Of a stretch of DNA of 64,000 nucleotides, positions 45,156-53,884 are shown one piece after another. Every line of letters begins with the position of its first letter. Position 1 is the stretch's first letter. This stretch comes from Megalonaias nervosa (Eukaryota; Mollusca; Bivalvia; Unionida; Unionidae): the NCBI GenBank assembly GCA_016617855.1, contig JAECUM010092845.1, forward strand, positions 62,001 to 126,000, in the 5' to 3' direction. Below the pieces are notes generated by a model. It had not been told where the DNA came from. It saw nothing but the letters and a program-made list of their open reading frames with translations, and did no database searches. The position numbers were made by a program, and so were the translations under genes.

Positions 45156-46709
45156 TTAAACTTGGACTGACATTTTACCTCCGACAGAGTCAACTGTAAC
45201 AAATCTATCGCTTATCACTAACGCATACACATAAAATGGTGCAGCTGGAGCTGCTCCTAGTGTCCAAGTAATTTCAATATCAGCTGTGCTGTCTACAGCT
45301 CGCTCGCTATGTTTGCTAACATCGAAATAAAATATTGGGTAAAGTGTACGAAATTCCTCTACTGATATCTGAGATCCATCTCCAACATCTTGATATTTTT
45401 GCACTGAGTCGAGTAAATACATGTACCGTCTAGTAATATTTTTATTTTTATCATCTGCAAAATTACATTCTATCGCTCGTTCTGGATATTGTTTTGAATT
45501 TATTCTAGCATATATTCGCCTAACATTAGCGCTATCAAATATCGCATTATTTTGTTGTTGGTTGTTACGTCGGGCTTGTCTCTGAAATACAACAAATAAT
45601 TGCCGTGGCCTTTGTTCACTTGGTGTCGTTGTGACTCTCCATGTGTAGTCGGTGGTATTCGGAACTGCTGTTTGATATATTTTATGTTGCTGAAAATAAA
45701 TTCTGTTTGTGTGTTTTTGCAGCATATCATTTAATTCCGCCATTTTAGTGATAGACGGAGTTATTCTTGGCATCCATAGTGCAAGTTTGTTTATGACAAA
45801 TTGTACATCGGCTCCACCTGACCTAAACAGGCAGTCGTTTTGTTCTGATCGATCTAAAATAAGAACATGTTTAACTCCACGAAATACTTTATTATAGTCC
45901 CTGCAAAAGCCAAATATTGTATTTAGTGGCAGCATCATTGTAATTTGATGTGATTCTGCTGCAAGTGCTTTTCTCTTAACATGACCTTCATTGTAACGTA
46001 CACTTTTTACGTTAACTGTCGGGTTATTAACTAAATTATTAATCAAACCTAACATTGCAGTACCGTCAGCAGCTGCTCCTGGTGCAGCTATACCAAGATT
46101 ATTACAAGCTGCAGTAAGTGAGACTCTTGTAGCGTCTACGTTAGCAGCTGCAGCTGGTGAGACTATACCAAAATTGGCAGCATTAGCAATAAGAAAATCT
46201 CTTACAATTACAGCATTTGCGGCAGCATTAGCTCCAGCAGTCAATGCTCTTATTAAAATAAATTCTCCGGACCCTGCTGTACCAATTCCAGTATCTTTAA
46301 ACCACATCCTATTAGTTGCAGTCGATCTGGAGTAATCGTCGGAAAACGAAATAATATTTAAGATTGTACTTGCAACTTGTAAGTGATTTGAAATATCTTC
46401 GACAGTTTGATTGGGCAGCTGATATCGAGCACTTCTAAATAAACACCAACCATCATTTATAAGAGCTACTTCTATTCCAATATCAATTTCGGCAGGTGGA
46501 ACAGCTACTGTCATAATCTGACCACGAACTTCCAACATTGCTTTATGAGGCAGTAGAAATACGTCCTCGTCTCGAGTATTAAATGTTCTGAAGCCAGCCT
46601 TATTAGGTTCGTTAGAATTTTCATCAAGATATTCAACGTATTCGAATTTTGTCACTGTGTCGTCTGTGTCATAAATTTCTGCTAAATCGAGATAATTTTT
46701 TACAGACAT
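45156..46709 (-). CDS. Major capsid protein (MCP, hexon-like double jelly-roll)
   Basis: An intact 517-codon frame starting MSVKNYLDLAEIYD, the longest gene in the window. Conserved blocks shared with Polinton A: VFLLPHKAMLEVRG (about 50-63), FSDDYSR, MWFKDTG, MMLPLNTIFGFCRDY, LWMPRITPS, IYFQQHKIY. An Ala-rich insertion with near-repeated 'AAANAV/AAAAN' segments lies at about 160-215 and is absent from Polinton A. Length suits a Polinton MCP. Fold assignment (two jelly-rolls forming pseudo-hexameric capsomers) is from family knowledge and the gene's place between protease and penton genes, not from a structure search. Confidence 0.85.
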   Translation of the reverse strand: MSVKNYLDLAEIYDTDDTVTKFEYVEYLDENSNEPNKAGFRTFNTRDEDVFLLPHKAMLEVRGQIMTVAVPPAEIDIGIEVALINDGWCLFRSARYQLPNQTVEDISNHLQVASTILNIISFSDDYSRSTATNRMWFKDTGIGTAGSGEFILIRALTAGANAAANAVIVRDFLIANAANFGIVSPAAAANVDATRVSLTAACNNLGIAAPGAAADGTAMLGLINNLVNNPTVNVKSVRYNEGHVKRKALAAESHQITMMLPLNTIFGFCRDYNKVFRGVKHVLILDRSEQNDCLFRSGGADVQFVINKLALWMPRITPSITKMAELNDMLQKHTNRIYFQQHKIYQTAVPNTTDYTWRVTTTPSEQRPRQLFVVFQRQARRNNQQQNNAIFDSANVRRIYARINSKQYPERAIECNFADDKNKNITRRYMYLLDSVQKYQDVGDGSQISVEEFRTLYPIFYFDVSKHSERAVDSTADIEITWTLGAAPAAPFYVYALVISDRFVTVDSVGGKMSVQV

Positions 46710-46739
46710 TTTTTTTATTTATTAGGTTATACAAAATTA

Positions 46740-47147
46740 TCACTGCGGCGCTGTTACTTTAGATATTAATTTTTGTATAATTTGTTCTCCTCGTTGTGAT
46801 TAAAGTTTTGTTGTCGTTGTTATCATTGCTCGTTGAGTTTCTTTTGTTGGTGCGATATCTGAAATAGCTTGTTTGATTGTCGGTATACCACGTTGTGGAT
46901 CGCCTTTTATTTTATCAGTTATTTTTTGCCCCACGGCAGTTCCAGCAGCAGATGCAGCTCCAGTTGCAAAAGCTTTTGATGCGTAAGTGCAATTGGTCCA
47001 ATTTTATGAGCTATTCCTGGAACATTTTTTATAATTTTAGCAAATATATTTCCCAAAAATCCTCCTACTATTTTTCTTCGATAAACATTTTTCTGTTTAA
47101 TTATATCTGAGGTTGTATAATTTTACTTCCAAATCTTTTAGAAAATA
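46740..47147 (-). pseudogene. Ala/Gly-rich protein between MCP and minor capsid (B)
   Basis: Readable in two frames. The first has GGFLGNIFAKIIKNVPGIAHKIG, the second an ATGAASAAGTAVGQKITDK run and a polar tail rich in Thr. Same place and same Ala motif as 7180-7610. Amphipathic, so a membrane-active internal virion protein is a reasonable but unproved idea. Confidence 0.5.
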
Positions 47148-47150
47148 TGT

Positions 47151-47912
47151 TTACTGTTCGCGTAGGTGTAAATAATAAGTAACAATTTCATTATTAAGAT
47201 CTAACTGTCTTCCAGATTGATCTGCCAACTGCATATTTACTTCTGTTATTTGATTTTCAACGTTTAACGGATAATAAATAACCTGACGTGGACTAATTTG
47301 CATAAGAGATCCTGGCGGAACGTCTGGTGAAAAGCTGTATATCGTTTGTCCTTTACTGCCCTTAGCTGAATAAGATCCAGATGCAGTAGAGCAATTTACC
47401 AATATTACGTTTACATCAGTTATATTTACTGGCAGTTGACCGTCATACGTTTCGGGATTATCACGGTTAAGAGCAGGATATACATAATTATAAAATCCTA
47501 TTAGTGGTGCGATACTTGTTTGCGATACAAGACTAACTATTATATCTTTTAATTTCATTCTTGCGCGTAACGTATTATAATTTGGTGTAATCTCAAAATT
47601 ATCAGCTATACCTTTATTTTTTGTTATAAGTTCTTTTATTATTTTATTTAGATCAGTGACATTATAAGCTCCTTGTGGAATTTTAATTGTTTTCCACGCG
47701 ACAAATGGTGGAGTACGTATAGGAACAGTAAATGCAAATTCATCGTTTACTCCAGTTTTTACATTAGCCATAGCATTCCAACAAGTGCAGGAAAGTAGTC
47801 CAATTTCATATTGTTTTTCACGATCTAGTTCTATTGGCGGAATATACTTTACTGAAAAATTTGCGCTATCTTTATCAGATCGGCTAGAGTCTAGTAATAA
47901 TGTTGCTGACAT
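47151..47912 (-). CDS. Minor capsid protein (penton-like, single jelly-roll)
   Basis: An intact 253-codon frame starting MSATLLLDSSRSDKDSANF. N-terminal motif PIELDREKQYEIGLLS, central IEITPNYNTLRAR-like block, GQLPVNITDVNVILVNCS and PPGSLMQISPR...YYPL. This pattern is the usual Polinton minor capsid ('penton') signature and aligns with the broken copy at 7620-8400. It would form the capsid vertices. Beta-strand rich throughout; no signal peptide. Confidence 0.85.
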   Translation of the reverse strand: MSATLLLDSSRSDKDSANFSVKYIPPIELDREKQYEIGLLSCTCWNAMANVKTGVNDEFAFTVPIRTPPFVAWKTIKIPQGAYNVTDLNKIIKELITKNKGIADNFEITPNYNTLRARMKLKDIIVSLVSQTSIAPLIGFYNYVYPALNRDNPETYDGQLPVNITDVNVILVNCSTASGSYSAKGSKGQTIYSFSPDVPPGSLMQISPRQVIYYPLNVENQITEVNMQLADQSGRQLDLNNEIVTYYLHLREQ

Positions 47913-47926
47913 TTATTATTATATTT

Positions 47927-49182
47927 TTATAAAATTAAATCGCCGCGATTTGATATCAAATCAAGGTGTAAAGTTCCATATTCGTCAGATGTTAATAAAT
48001 TTTCTGATCTCAAATTATCAAGTATGTCAATAATTTCATTGTAAATTTCAGCACCAACATTTCCAGCTTCTTTTGATGATACCAATAGCATTAATCTGCC
48101 AATCATTTCAGTTACTGATGAAAATATTCTAACACCAGTTCTTTTTTTTTCAGCTAACCTTCTATCAAGTTCTTTATAATCATCAACCAATCGACTTAAT
48201 TCAGTTTGTCTTTCAATGGGATCCATATCCCTTGAAACAACTGTATCAGCTTTCATACGTTTTTCATCTAGATATTTTGCCTCGGTACTTAAATTATTGT
48301 TAGTATTTTCGTATCGGTTTTCTTTAATTCTACTAATAACTTTGATATAAAGATCAGCAATAATCCAATGTCGATATTTGTTAATACTGCTGTGGTAATA
48401 TTCATTTTCTGGTTTTACATCGTCAAGATGTATCTTACTTTCTTCTTTTATTTTTTCTAGCTCTTTAATTTTTTCTTCAGATTTTTAATCAGCTTTTCTA
48501 ACATCTCGTACTCTCACAGTTTTAAAACCATATTTTTCATCAAAATTTTTATACTCATTATCTGTTATTTTACCATTTATATTTTCTAAATTATAGTCAA
48601 ATCTTTCTTTTTCTTGAACGTCTAATCCATGTTCTTTTTTCCATGCTTCTCTTTTAGCTTTTTCTTCTTCTCTCTCTTTTAAGTTCTTCTTCTTCTTGTT
48701 CTAACCTTCTCTCTCACTCTTCTAAGTTCTTCTTCTTGTTCTAACCTTTTCTCAATCGGTCCAACTACTGTTGCTTCTGCTAATCTTCGTTGAAGTTCCA
48801 GTGGATCATTAAACAACCTTCTTAATTCAGTTTGTCTTTTAGAAGGATTAGCTATATGCGCTGTAAGTAACTCAGCTAATCTTTTTTTCTCCGCATCAGA
48901 TCTAGCAATAATTCTTCCAGCAGCTGCTTCTTGTTGTTCTTTAACTAGTCCGAGTAAACCTTTTTCCTGTAGTCGCTTAAGTTCTTCTTCTGATAATGGT
49001 TTAGTTTCAGGTTGTTTTCCAAGTAAAGCTTCAGTAACTGGTTTGAGAGCGGCGGCTGTTGTTTCTGCTGCAACCACTTGACCACGTCGTGCTTGCTGTA
49101 CTTGCTGCTTAAATTTTGCCTGAGATTGTGCAAGTTTTTTTAGATTTTCTATATGTTTTCTGTACTTTGCTTGTCTTTCCAT
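47927..49182 (-). pseudogene. Coiled-coil structural protein (B), frameshifted
   Basis: Begins MERQAKYRKHIENLKKLAQSQ at 49182, a Lys/Glu/Gln-rich coiled coil, then changes frame near 48690 in a run of repeated CTTCTTCTT/Glu codons and meets a stop near 48487. The end (47927-48256) has YNEIIDILDNLRSENLLTSDEY, shared with 8444-9488. It contains an internal near-repeat: 'NPSKRQTELRRLFNDPLELQRRLAE' at about residue 112 and 'DPIERQTELSRLVDDYKELDRRLAE' in the last piece. Total about 415 residues. Probably an internal scaffold; function unknown. Confidence 0.65.
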
Positions 49183-49208
49183 TAATTATATACTATTTTG
49201 TATAAAAA

Positions 49209-49886
49209 TTACTGTAGATATTTTTCAATACAACATCGAAACATTTTACTCGTATCATTTGTTAATTTATCAAACAAAAAAAAGTCATATTTATTTGCCG
49301 TTGCTTGATGATATAGTTCAATAAATTTATCTTTTGTTACATCACCACATTGTTCGTTCGCGATATTTCTAACGTCAACATTGTCAAGTCCTGGAAATAA
49401 TATAAAACAACCAGTATTTCGCCTAATAAATCTGTCAACATTATAAAAACCTTGGGTGAGATAAATAGAATTACATTTTTTATTTCGCAACAGTGAGAAA
49501 TACGATCTGATTTTATTCATTTCTTCATTGTTTAGCGGAATATCATCAAAAACAACTATTTTGTGTTCGGACGAATCAAGTTGATTAACTGGAACAAGTT
49601 CTTCTCGTTGTTTGATAATAAAAAAATATTCGCCAGCTTCAAGATCATCATGAAGTTTGTCATTGTAATTGTTAAGTAGCTCGTACTTATCCTGTTGCGG
49701 ATTAATCGTGTAAATATAAACGCGATCGTAGTTAAAATTATCTCCTAAAAGTAAATTCTTAAGCAAGTTTGTTTTTCCCGATCCAGTTCTTCCAACAATA
49801 AGATAATGACAATCTGGAAGTTCATTGTTATGTTTATGTTTCACCAAACGTTCTGTATCAAAATTTAATATATATGATTTTGCCAT
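49209..49886 (-). CDS. Genome-packaging ATPase (A32/FtsK-HerA type)
   Basis: An intact 225-residue frame starting MAKSYILNFDTERL. Walker A GRTGSGKT (32-39), Walker B KIVVFDD (109-115), and a late YLTQGFYNVDRFIRRN segment holding the sensor Gln/Arg-finger region. The length is normal for Polinton ATPases. It would translocate DNA into preformed capsids. It is the first gene of the leftward late block, divergent from the fibre gene at 49938 with a 51-bp gap that must hold both promoters. Confidence 0.93.
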   Translation of the reverse strand: MAKSYILNFDTERLVKHKHNNELPDCHYLIVGRTGSGKTNLLKNLLLGDNFNYDRVYIYTINPQQDKYELLNNYNDKLHDDLEAGEYFFIIKQREELVPVNQLDSSEHKIVVFDDIPLNNEEMNKIRSYFSLLRNKKCNSIYLTQGFYNVDRFIRRNTGCFILFPGLDNVDVRNIANEQCGDVTKDKFIELYHQATANKYDFFLFDKLTNDTSKMFRCCIEKYLQ

Positions 49887-49937
49887 TATTGTTATACAAT
49901 TTTATGTTATATAATTTTGTCAAACAATAAATAAATA

Positions 49938-51138
49938 ATGAGTTATTATACAAAATTTGGAACATTAGTAGGAGATTCATCAGCTGAAAGTACAACAATA
50001 ACAGACGATAAGGTTGATTTATCAGGCTATCTAAAAAAATCCGGCGACACAATGACGGGAAACCTGTTTATGTCAAATCAACGAGTACTAGAGTTAGAAA
50101 CAGATTATCCGCCAATAAATGTCGTTAATACACAAGCTGTTAGTTATGCACAACTAAGATCAGTCGACAATAATAAACTAGATAAATCTGGTGGAACTTT
50201 AAGCGGTAACTTAGATATGTCAGAAAAAAAAATTATAAATTTAGAGACCAGGTATCCACCAGCAAACTTAAATCAAACTCAAGCGGTAAGTTATTTGCAG
50301 TTAAAGTATGTTGATGATAATAAACTTGATAAAATAGGTGGGACAGTTACAGGTAATATCAATATGTCAGGAAAAAAATTATAGACCTTGGAAACCCAGT
50401 TGCAGAATCAGACGCAGCAACAAAAAATAAGTCGATGATCAAGAATCTAAGTAGGTATTAGTCAACGGTGGTATAATGCGCGCATTTCTCAACATGAACA
50501 ATAATGGTATTAATAATCTCAGAACACCAGAAACAGATTTTGACGCAGCAACAAAGAAATATGTAGACGATAAGGAAATTCCTATGACAACTTCGTTAGC
50601 TACAATTAATAATGAAATGACTACACTAAGTACTAATTTTTCTAATCACTTACAAACGTTCTTAAATTTTCGTAGAAATATAAACAAATCTATTAATGAA
50701 TTTTTTTGGAAATCCAGCGGTTGTAGATATTAAACGTGCTGACATTAACACAAAACTAAACGATATTGTTAGCGGAATTCCAATATCATTGAAAAAACGA
50801 ATATAGTAACAGAGTTACTTACTAAAATTCTACACAAGAAGATCATCAATGTGGTATACACAGTAGCATCAGAAATAAAAGCATGGACACCGCAAAATAA
50901 AACTCTCGAATATGACCCAGAAGTATCTGGGTTATACAGGCTGTCCATATACGGTTTGGAAATTACTTCGATCACTTCATCTTATGAAACACCAAATGTA
51001 TATTCTAATCCTCTATTGGTGATTCTAAAAAAGAACACCAAAGAAACATTTACGTTAACATCAAAGGAAAATATCATTAGAAATTATTTTTGGTCTCTAG
51101 AATTTGTAGCTGATTTTCATAATGTAATTATAGAATAA
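49938..51138 (+). pseudogene. Fibre/tail-fibre-like protein with repeats, frameshifted
   Basis: The N-terminal part (49938-50384) is made of three ~50-residue repeats with the phage tail-fibre pattern: 'KSGDTMTGNLFMS..RVLELE', 'KSGGTLSGNLDMSEKKIINLE', 'KIGGTVTGNINMSGKK', each with a 'QAVSYxQLxxVDxNKLD' link. After a frameshift a fourth unit follows (NNNGINNLRTPETDFDAATKKYVDD, 50476-50733). The rest (50734-51138) has a distinct C-terminal domain with YDPEVSGLYRLSIYG and a final NYFWSLEFVADFHNVIIE, probably the head or knob. About 400 residues. It would be the host-binding spike of the particle. Breaks fall on A-runs near 50376 and 50430. Confidence 0.75.
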
Positions 51139-51162
51139 AAATCTGCAAACAAATATTATATA

Positions 51163-51660
51163 ATGAAAAATATAGTTGATTTTAATCATATTTCAGAAAA
51201 CATTCCAAAACAAGATGTGGACGCTCTAATGCAATATTACAGATATTATCATAAAAAACTTTGGTGCGTAAAAAAATGTTACAAATACTATACCAAAATA
51301 CTCCGAGTGATATCATATTTACCGTTGTTAATGACTAGCTCTGGTATAATTTCAAGTGGAGCATCATTAAATCTGTTTTTGTTCATAATATCCGGTGTTG
51401 GTGTTTCTCTTGCAACAGCGTGTAAAAAAATTGAACCTCGACTTGCGACTAAAAAAAGTGCTTGTAAAACAGCAAGTATCACCTATAAAAAATTACTTGA
51501 TCAGATACGATCTTATTTGCGTGGTATAAAATATGATATGGACGATTTAATACGCGAGTTTCGTATCATAGACAGTATGTTAACAGATATTCTACCAATG
51601 AGAGTCAGCAGATATGAAAAAGATTATCAAAAAATATGGGTTACAACAGTAGATGTTTAA
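51163..51660 (+). CDS. Two-TM membrane protein, conserved in Polintons
   Basis: An intact 165-codon frame starting MKNIVDFNHISENIPKQDV, 24 bp after the fibre gene. A Tyr/Lys-rich amphipathic helix (YYRYYHKKLWCVKKCYKYY) precedes two hydrophobic segments (ISYLPLLMTSSGIISSGA and LNLFLFIISGVGVSLATA), then a basic helical tail. It aligns with the broken gene at 11636-12140. The arrangement (helix, 2 TM, long helix) recalls SLATT-type 2-TM proteins, but this was not tested. Possible roles: virion membrane or host-membrane disruption. Confidence 0.65.
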   Translation: MKNIVDFNHISENIPKQDVDALMQYYRYYHKKLWCVKKCYKYYTKILRVISYLPLLMTSSGIISSGASLNLFLFIISGVGVSLATACKKIEPRLATKKSACKTASITYKKLLDQIRSYLRGIKYDMDDLIREFRIIDSMLTDILPMRVSRYEKDYQKIWVTTVDV

Positions 51661-52013
51661 TTTTGTATAGCTTTAGAAATATCATTATCAAATAAAATAT
51701 CAACCATATTATCAATAAATGTCATTAGATCATCTGCCCAACCCGCTATTCTCATATCATTTTCAGTCGCGAATAACCATACTGATCCATATTTTGGTGA
51801 TATATGGTAACCAACTTTTATAATACAATCGCTTATTATTTTAGGTTTTATACCAGTATAACCTGAGGCTGATTTGATGGAATTAAATCTCTTACAAAAT
51901 CTGTTTGTCAGATCAAATCCAACATGTCGGGTCGAATTATTGTACATTATATATAATATTTTATTGTTTAATATGAAAAAATCTACTGAGCTAGAATCCT
52001 CCTTGTATTTCAA
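51657..52013 (-). CDS. TIR-encoded protein, right copy
   Basis: A 118-residue frame read inward from the right end, identical over its first 113 residues to the left-end copy and ending AIQN instead of LKDKK. Its stop codon overlaps the last bases of the 2-TM gene. Unknown family. The identity of the two copies implies recent insertion or continuing correction between the repeats, as happens when linear genomes replicate through their inverted ends. Confidence 0.7.
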   Translation of the reverse strand: MKYKEDSSSVDFFILNNKILYIMYNNSTRHVGFDLTNRFCKRFNSIKSASGYTGIKPKIISDCIIKVGYHISPKYGSVWLFATENDMRIAGWADDLMTFIDNMVDILFDNDISKAIQN

Positions 52014-52174
52014 TATAATTTTTTATTTTCTGAAATAAGAGGGTGGTTTTTTGAGGGAGAGGGGGTCTGTGAGGTGATAAAAAAATGTCAGAATATATTT
52101 ATTTTTGAGGGGGTGGGGGCTTTCTAAGCTAAAAATCTCTTTTGAGAGAGAATCATCAATTTACCTTTACTACT
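51672..52174 (-). repeat. Polinton B right terminal inverted repeat
   Basis: Mirror of 34697-35198, ending CCTTTACTACT at 52174 and followed by AGCCGT, the target duplication. Seen differences from the left copy are only a few single bases (for example in the outer 60 bp and in the A-run after the C-tract). Confidence 0.95.
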
Positions 52175-52244
52175 AGCCGTAAGTCCTAAGCTTGTTGGCT
52201 TCACTCTTTCCTCTTGTTATTTTTGAACGAGCCTACACGTAACA
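52175..52244 (+). repeat. 5' LTR, last part
   Basis: 70 bp continuing the LTR after Polinton B: AGCCGT duplication, then AAGTCCTAAGCTTGTTGG... to the CGTAACA tip. The same string is found uninterrupted, in reverse, in the solo LTR at 13483. Confidence 0.92.
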
Positions 52245-52439
52245 AGGGAAAATTGGGGTTGCTCGTCCTTGGATATTTGAATTTCACTAAAATATTTCAG
52301 AAAATTGTTTTTTGAAATTTCAATTCCCCTAGTTTTCAAATCCCAAATACTATTTTACATTTTGTTTGAAATCTTTAGTGAAAACAACAGGCTTTCATTC
52401 ACAATATCATCAAAAGTAGAGACTTATTTTTGAATTTTA

Positions 52440-53884
52440 TCCAGGAGTGTTTGGAAATTTTAGAAATGGAAGTCCAGCTAAAAAAAAGTTGGAATTAGAG
52501 ATAAGACAGGTTCAGTTTCAGATAGAAAAGATACAAACGGAAAGAAAAAAGAAAGAAATGCAAAGGCAATTTGAAAAAGAGAAAGATAAATGCAATTTGA
52601 GAAAGAAAAACTAGATATACAATTACAAAGAGAGAAAGACGAAAGGGAATTTCAAATTAGAATGAAAAATTATTGCTGACAAAAGGAAAATACTCCCCTG
52701 CTTTTGATGTTACGAGAAATATCAAGTTAGTACCCCATTTTCTGGAAGAAGAAGTAGATAGATATTTTCCTTATTTTGAAAAATTTGCTGAGAATTTGAC
52801 GTGGCCAAAGGAGTACTGGACTCTATTATTACAATGTGTACTTACTGGTAGAGCTCGTAATATTTACATTTCACTGCCACTAGAGCAAAGTATTGGCTAT
52901 AAGGTGCTTAAAGACTGTATCTTGAAGGGTTATGAGTTAGTCCCCGAGGTTTATCGACAAAATTTCAGGAATTCTAGAAAACCAACTAACCAGACCTATG
53001 TTAAATTTGCATGGGAAAAAGCACAACAATTTCAATGGTGGTGCTCTTCTAGAAAGGTCAATAAAGATTACGAATGTGTCAGACAATTCATATTACTTGA
53101 AGAGTTCAGGAACTGTGTCCATAGTGACATTAGAATGTATCTTGAAGAGCATAAGATCGAAACCTTGGAAAATGCTGCTCTTGCTGCTGACAAGTATTCT
53201 TTAACTCATAAAGTTCCTGTTGTAGGCAAATCATTCACTCAGCAGTCTACTAGTAGAAAGGCATTTCAGACTAATACGACTCCTTCTAAAACTCAATCTG
53301 GCACAACTTCTAAAAATCAAGCTTCTGATAAACTTGATTCAAAATCCTTGTCTATTCCTACGTGTACCTGTTGCAATAAAAAAGAACACGTCATTTCTGA
53401 TTGCTTCAAATTGAAAAATAGGCATCAGAATCAAGATAGACCTATCCCAAATGCTCTTGTTTCTAAGAGGTCAAGGTCACGGTCATGTATTGAAAGCAAT
53501 ACATTTGTTGAGTCTAATAAACCTCAGTCTGATTTTATTATGGAGAATTATGAACCATTCATGTCGAAGGGTTCTATATCACTCTTGGGTGATTTGGCCA
53601 ATCCTGTCCCTATTAAAATTTTAAGGGATACAGGAGCTTTTCAGAGTCTTTTATTATCAGGGTTTTTGCCTTTTTCTGAGAAGTCCTGTTCTAATGAGAG
53701 TGCTCTCATTCAGGGAGTAGAGTGCGGTTATGTTAATGTTCCTCTCCATTCTGTAAATTTGTCATTAGACTTAGTTTCAGGACCTGTGACAGTCGGTATA
53801 GTGTCTACTTTACCCGTTGGGGGCATTTATTTGTTGCTAGGCAACGACCTAGCTGGAGACAAGGTTGTGGTTAATCCACGTTGA
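52440..53884 (+). pseudogene. gag: Gag with SCAN-like capsid, zinc knuckle and aspartic protease
   Basis: The N-terminus (52465-52670) is a Lys/Glu coiled coil in broken frames. The main open frame (52673-53884, 403 codons) has a capsid region whose ILKGYELVPEVYRQNFR, YVKFAWEKAQQFQWW and ILLEEFRNCV segments match the SCAN domain pattern. SCAN is thought to come from Gmr1-type gypsy capsids. A CCHC-type knuckle (C-x2-C-x4-H-x4-C, with Glu in place of the usual Gly) follows at about 242-255. The end is a retropepsin: active-site DTGAFQS (about 319) and LLGNDLAG near the C-terminus. gag and protease appear as one frame here. Confidence 0.88.

Larger units (their letters stand above)
34697..52174. 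mobile_element. Polinton/Maverick B (adintovirus-like), complete with TIRs
   Basis: 17,478 bp bounded by inverted repeats of about 502 bp that begin AGTAGTAAAGG, with a 6-bp target duplication AACCGT/AGCCGT (5 of 6 alike). Size, AG...CT termini and 6-bp TSD are standard for Polintons. The element carries the full module: PolB, integrase, protease, packaging ATPase, major and minor capsid proteins, plus PLA2, fibre, 2-TM and HNH genes. Capsid, ATPase, protease, integrase and PolB are all on the minus strand; HNH, the VLTF3-place gene, fibre and 2-TM are on the plus strand. Several genes have single-base frameshifts. Confidence 0.96.

Noticed and set aside
34697..52174. Free-living adenovirus or bacterial/phage contamination
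   Set aside because: Polinton gene set, TIR and TSD inside an LTR retrotransposon and flanking host-type repeats show an integrated element in an animal genome.
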